NCBI RefSeq assembly: GCF_005144585.1
Contig: NZ_SSMQ01000012.1
Coordinates: 1-64,000 of the forward strand
Length of the DNA stretch: 64,000 bases
DNA from: Polyangium fumosum
GTDB taxonomy: Bacteria > Myxococcota_A > Polyangia > Polyangiales > Polyangiaceae
Direction of reading: 5' to 3'
Below, one piece after another: positions 61,707-64,000 of this stretch. The notes beneath the pieces were generated by a model. That model worked only from the letters and a program-made list of their open reading frames with translations. It ran no database searches and had not been told where the DNA came from. The position numbers and the translations under genes are program-made. Within the stretch, counting starts at the first letter, position 1. Each line of letters begins with the position of its first letter.

Positions 61707-62561
61707 ATGGGGCGGCCGTGGCGCGTCACGCTGGGCGTCGAGCGTTTTCCCGCGCTCACACCCACCTTGCCTCCCGCCACCCACACGAACAGCTACGCGC
61801 TGGGCGAGCGGGAGGTGCTGCTCATCGAGCCCGCGACGCCGTTCGACGACGAGCGGCGCGCGTGGCTCGCGTGGGCGCGCTCCCTTTCGAGCCGCGGCCG
61901 TCACCCCATCGGCATCGTCCTCACGCATCATCACGTCGATCACGTGGGCGGCGCCTGGTTCTTCGCGAACGAGCTGCGCCTGCCGCTGCTCGCGCACCGC
62001 GAGACGGCCGCGCGCCTCGCCGGGGAGGCGCGCGTCGATCGCCACATCGAGGACGGCGAGCGGATCGTGCTCGATGGGCCGCACCCCATGCCGCTCCGCG
62101 TGCTCCACACCCCGGGCCACGCGCCGGGTCACGTCTGCCTCTTCGACGAGGACACGGGCACCGCGGTCGTCGGGGACATGGTCGCGAGCGAGGGGACGAT
62201 CCTCATCGAGCCCGTGGACGGCGACATGATCGAGTACCTCGCGCAGCTCGATCGCCTCGCGGGGTTGTCCGCTGCGGTCGCGCTCCCCGCGCACGGCGAT
62301 CCCATCGATGAGCCGACCACGCTCTTCCGCCGGTACATCGCGCATCGCCTCGCGCGTGAGGCCAAGGTCGTCGCGGCCTTTGCCTCGATGCCTGCCGAGG
62401 GCGCGAACCTCGACGCGCTCCTGCCCGTCGCCTACGCCGATACGCCGCCTCTGCTCTGGCCCCTCGCGCGGATGAGCCTCGAAGCGCACCTCGTGAAGCT
62501 CGAGCGCGAGGGGCGCGTCTTGCGCACCGGGGACGGCGGCTATCGCCTCGCCGCCGGGTAA
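61707..62561 (+). CDS. Metallo-beta-lactamase-fold hydrolase (LACTB2-like)
   Basis: A 284-residue MBL-fold protein. Zinc motif THHHVDHVGG, then HTPGHAPGHVCLF, GDMVASEGT and PAHGDP give the expected His/Asp ligands. The C-terminal part (about 215-284) forms a small helical winged domain as in LACTB2-type endoribonucleases. Function is probably a hydrolase on thioesters or RNA. ATG 61707 is four bases after the thiolase stop, so the two are likely co-transcribed. Confidence 0.82.
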   Translation: MGRPWRVTLGVERFPALTPTLPPATHTNSYALGEREVLLIEPATPFDDERRAWLAWARSLSSRGRHPIGIVLTHHHVDHVGGAWFFANELRLPLLAHRETAARLAGEARVDRHIEDGERIVLDGPHPMPLRVLHTPGHAPGHVCLFDEDTGTAVVGDMVASEGTILIEPVDGDMIEYLAQLDRLAGLSAAVALPAHGDPIDEPTTLFRRYIAHRLAREAKVVAAFASMPAEGANLDALLPVAYADTPPLLWPLARMSLEAHLVKLEREGRVLRTGDGGYRLAAG

Positions 62562-62630
62562 CTCTTCCCGCCGGGGCCGGGCCGGCCTAGGCTGCCTCCG
62601 CTCGCCGTCTTTCGGGTGGAGGAACGCTTG

Positions 62631-64000
62631 ATGAAACGAACGCTGATTTCCCTGGGGCTCGTGGGGAGCGCGCTCTTCGCCGTCGGTTGCGCGGACGAGC
62701 CGAACCAGAACCCGCCCCCGCCGCCCGAGCCGAACATCGAGCGTTTCCGGCCCGAGGGGTGCGATTTCGAGATCGCCACCCGCCCCGAATACCTGAATTT
62801 CCAGCGCGGCAGCGCCAAGACCTCGGCCGCGCCCGACATCCGCCGCGTTCGCCTCGGCCTCGGCGGCAACGTCGAGATCGGGTCCCCGGGCCGCGCCGAT
62901 CCCGCGACCTCCGCGGGCTTTGGCTGGCAGACCGACCCGGAGACGCTCGCCAGCGAGATTCAGTGGGGCACCACGCCCGACCCGGCGACCTGGCCCGCGG
63001 CGAATCGCAAGGGCGGCGTCACGTGGGTGACCCCCGAGGGCCTCATCGCCCCGCAAGGCGACGACCGCATGCACGAGGCCTACCTCTGCGGCCTGACCCC
63101 CGCGACGACCTATTATTATCGCGTCGGCGGCGGCCCCGCGGGCAAGGAGGTCTGGAGCGAGGTCCATTCCTTCACGACCACGCCGAAGGATCCCAATGCC
63201 GAGGTCGTCCTCGGCGTCTCGGGCGACGCGCGCGGCCAGGACAACCAGGCCTGGCGCTTGATCCAGCGCCGCATGATGAAGGCCGGCGTCACGGCCGAGC
63301 TCTTTTCGGGCGACATGATCAATTTCGCCACCGACCAGAGCGAATGGCACAAATGGCTCGATCTCGCGGCGAAGGACGCCGACGGGAGCCTGCTCACGCT
63401 CGGGCAGATCCTCACGCTCTCGACGCACGGCAACCACGAGAACCACACGACGCATTTCTACAGCAGCGTCGTGCTCCCCCAGGACACGACGAAATTCGCC
63501 GACTATCCCGAGCTCTTTTATTCGGTCGACATTGGCCCGGTCCACGTCGTGGTCGTCGATGACTTCTGGGTCACGTCCCCGACCGGAAAACCCGATTACG
63601 CCCCGATGTTGAAGGCGTGGCTGGAGAAGGACCTCGAAGCGGCGAACCAGAATCGCGCGAACGTGCCTTGGATCGTCGGCATGCACCACCACGCCGAGTT
63701 CTCCTCCTCCTCGCACGGCACCGATTCCGATGTCCTGCTCGGCCGGCAGTTCTTCGTGCCGATCTGGGACAAGTACCAGGTCGACCTCATCGTCCTCGGC
63801 CACGACCACAACTACGAGCGCACGAAGCCGCTCACCGGCCCGCTCGCCGAGGGCACGCTCGAGCCCGTGGTCCAGGAGCCTCCCGCGAAGGGCACGGTCT
63901 ACATGGTCTGCGCCGGCGCGGGCGCCGATGCGTACGGCAAAGGCGTCAGCACGTGGACCGGCGTCAGCGCGGCCTACGACAGCAAGACCGTGTTCGGCTT
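62631..64000 (+). CDS. Metallophosphoesterase lipoprotein (purple acid phosphatase-like), truncated by window end
   Basis: The first 456 residues of a secreted calcineurin-type phosphoesterase; the 3' end is beyond the window. Lipoprotein signal with LFAVGC (Cys20), then a fibronectin-like region with AYLCGLTPATTYYYRVGGG, then the dinuclear metal site: GVSGDARGQ, LFSGDMINF (GDxxN), THGNHENH (GNHE), GMHHHAEF and GHDHNYER. All metal ligands of the purple acid phosphatase family appear present. The N-terminal domain before the phosphatase resembles PAP beta-domains. ATG 62631 has GGAGGA at 62618-62623. Confidence 0.88.
   Translation, partial: MKRTLISLGLVGSALFAVGCADEPNQNPPPPPEPNIERFRPEGCDFEIATRPEYLNFQRGSAKTSAAPDIRRVRLGLGGNVEIGSPGRADPATSAGFGWQTDPETLASEIQWGTTPDPATWPAANRKGGVTWVTPEGLIAPQGDDRMHEAYLCGLTPATTYYYRVGGGPAGKEVWSEVHSFTTTPKDPNAEVVLGVSGDARGQDNQAWRLIQRRMMKAGVTAELFSGDMINFATDQSEWHKWLDLAAKDADGSLLTLGQILTLSTHGNHENHTTHFYSSVVLPQDTTKFADYPELFYSVDIGPVHVVVVDDFWVTSPTGKPDYAPMLKAWLEKDLEAANQNRANVPWIVGMHHHAEFSSSSHGTDSDVLLGRQFFVPIWDKYQVDLIVLGHDHNYERTKPLTGPLAEGTLEPVVQEPPAKGTVYMVCAGAGADAYGKGVSTWTGVSAAYDSKTVFG

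Overview
This window looks like a chromosomal segment of a high-GC myxobacterium, probably of the Polyangiaceae/Sorangium group (inference). The evidence is strongly GC-biased codon use, eukaryote-like Ser/Thr kinases, secreted proteins ending in MYXO-CTERM-like tails, a double-CXXCG-type protein, lipoproteins with long Gly-rich linkers after the lipobox, and a lytic-polysaccharide-monooxygenase-like secreted protein. Most of the window is housekeeping and envelope gene content. I see no rRNA, tRNA, CRISPR array or complete insertion sequence.

Layout. 0-5.4 kb: a double-CXXCG-like protein, a phospholipase-D/cardiolipin-synthase-like enzyme with a diguanylate cyclase, a universal stress protein behind a strong inverted repeat, and a lipoprotein hydrolase. 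5.4-14.5 kb: an eight-gene, end-to-end overlapping MoxR/DUF58/VWA/Bat operon on the minus strand. 14.7-19.6 kb: glycine dehydrogenase subunit 2, LpxK and small lipoproteins. 19.7-25.8 kb: a DUF2726-like protein, an LPMO-like protein, HemL, a Tat-exported amine oxidase and a hydrolase. 26-32.7 kb: a kinase/TPR/lipoprotein run facing an unusual amidohydrolase-TSP3 fusion. 32.8-39.7 kb: transaldolase, YbeY, HU, Lnt, an outer-membrane protein, RlmI and a HAD phosphatase. 39.9-48.2 kb: a second kinase, a double zinc-ribbon protein, and a KOW-domain protein with a heterodimeric ABC exporter. 48.2-50.3 kb: a 16-unit 21-bp minisatellite next to a ParA-like ATPase with an altered Walker A and a frameshifted AlbA_2 gene. 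50.3-56.3 kb: HemB, HtpG and a CPA2 cation/proton antiporter. 56.6-64 kb: PdxJ and NAD(P)HX repair, a toxin-antitoxin pair, an ECF sigma factor, thiolase, a metallo-beta-lactamase-fold enzyme and the start of a metallophosphoesterase.

The most interesting unexplained structure is a 340-bp non-coding element present twice (41828-42166 and 53821-54160). Each copy fills the gap between two convergent genes. It is built of at least seven consecutive hairpins, and one hairpin differs between the copies by two fully compensatory base-pair changes. That is the signature of a selected secondary structure, such as a bidirectional terminator, a structured RNA or a mobile palindromic repeat. The second locus worth attention is the ParA-like/AlbA_2 pair: the ATPase has Gln in place of the Walker A Lys, and its overlapping partner is interrupted by a one-base slip in a homopolymer run. 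This is either a decaying two-gene system or an ATPase variant.
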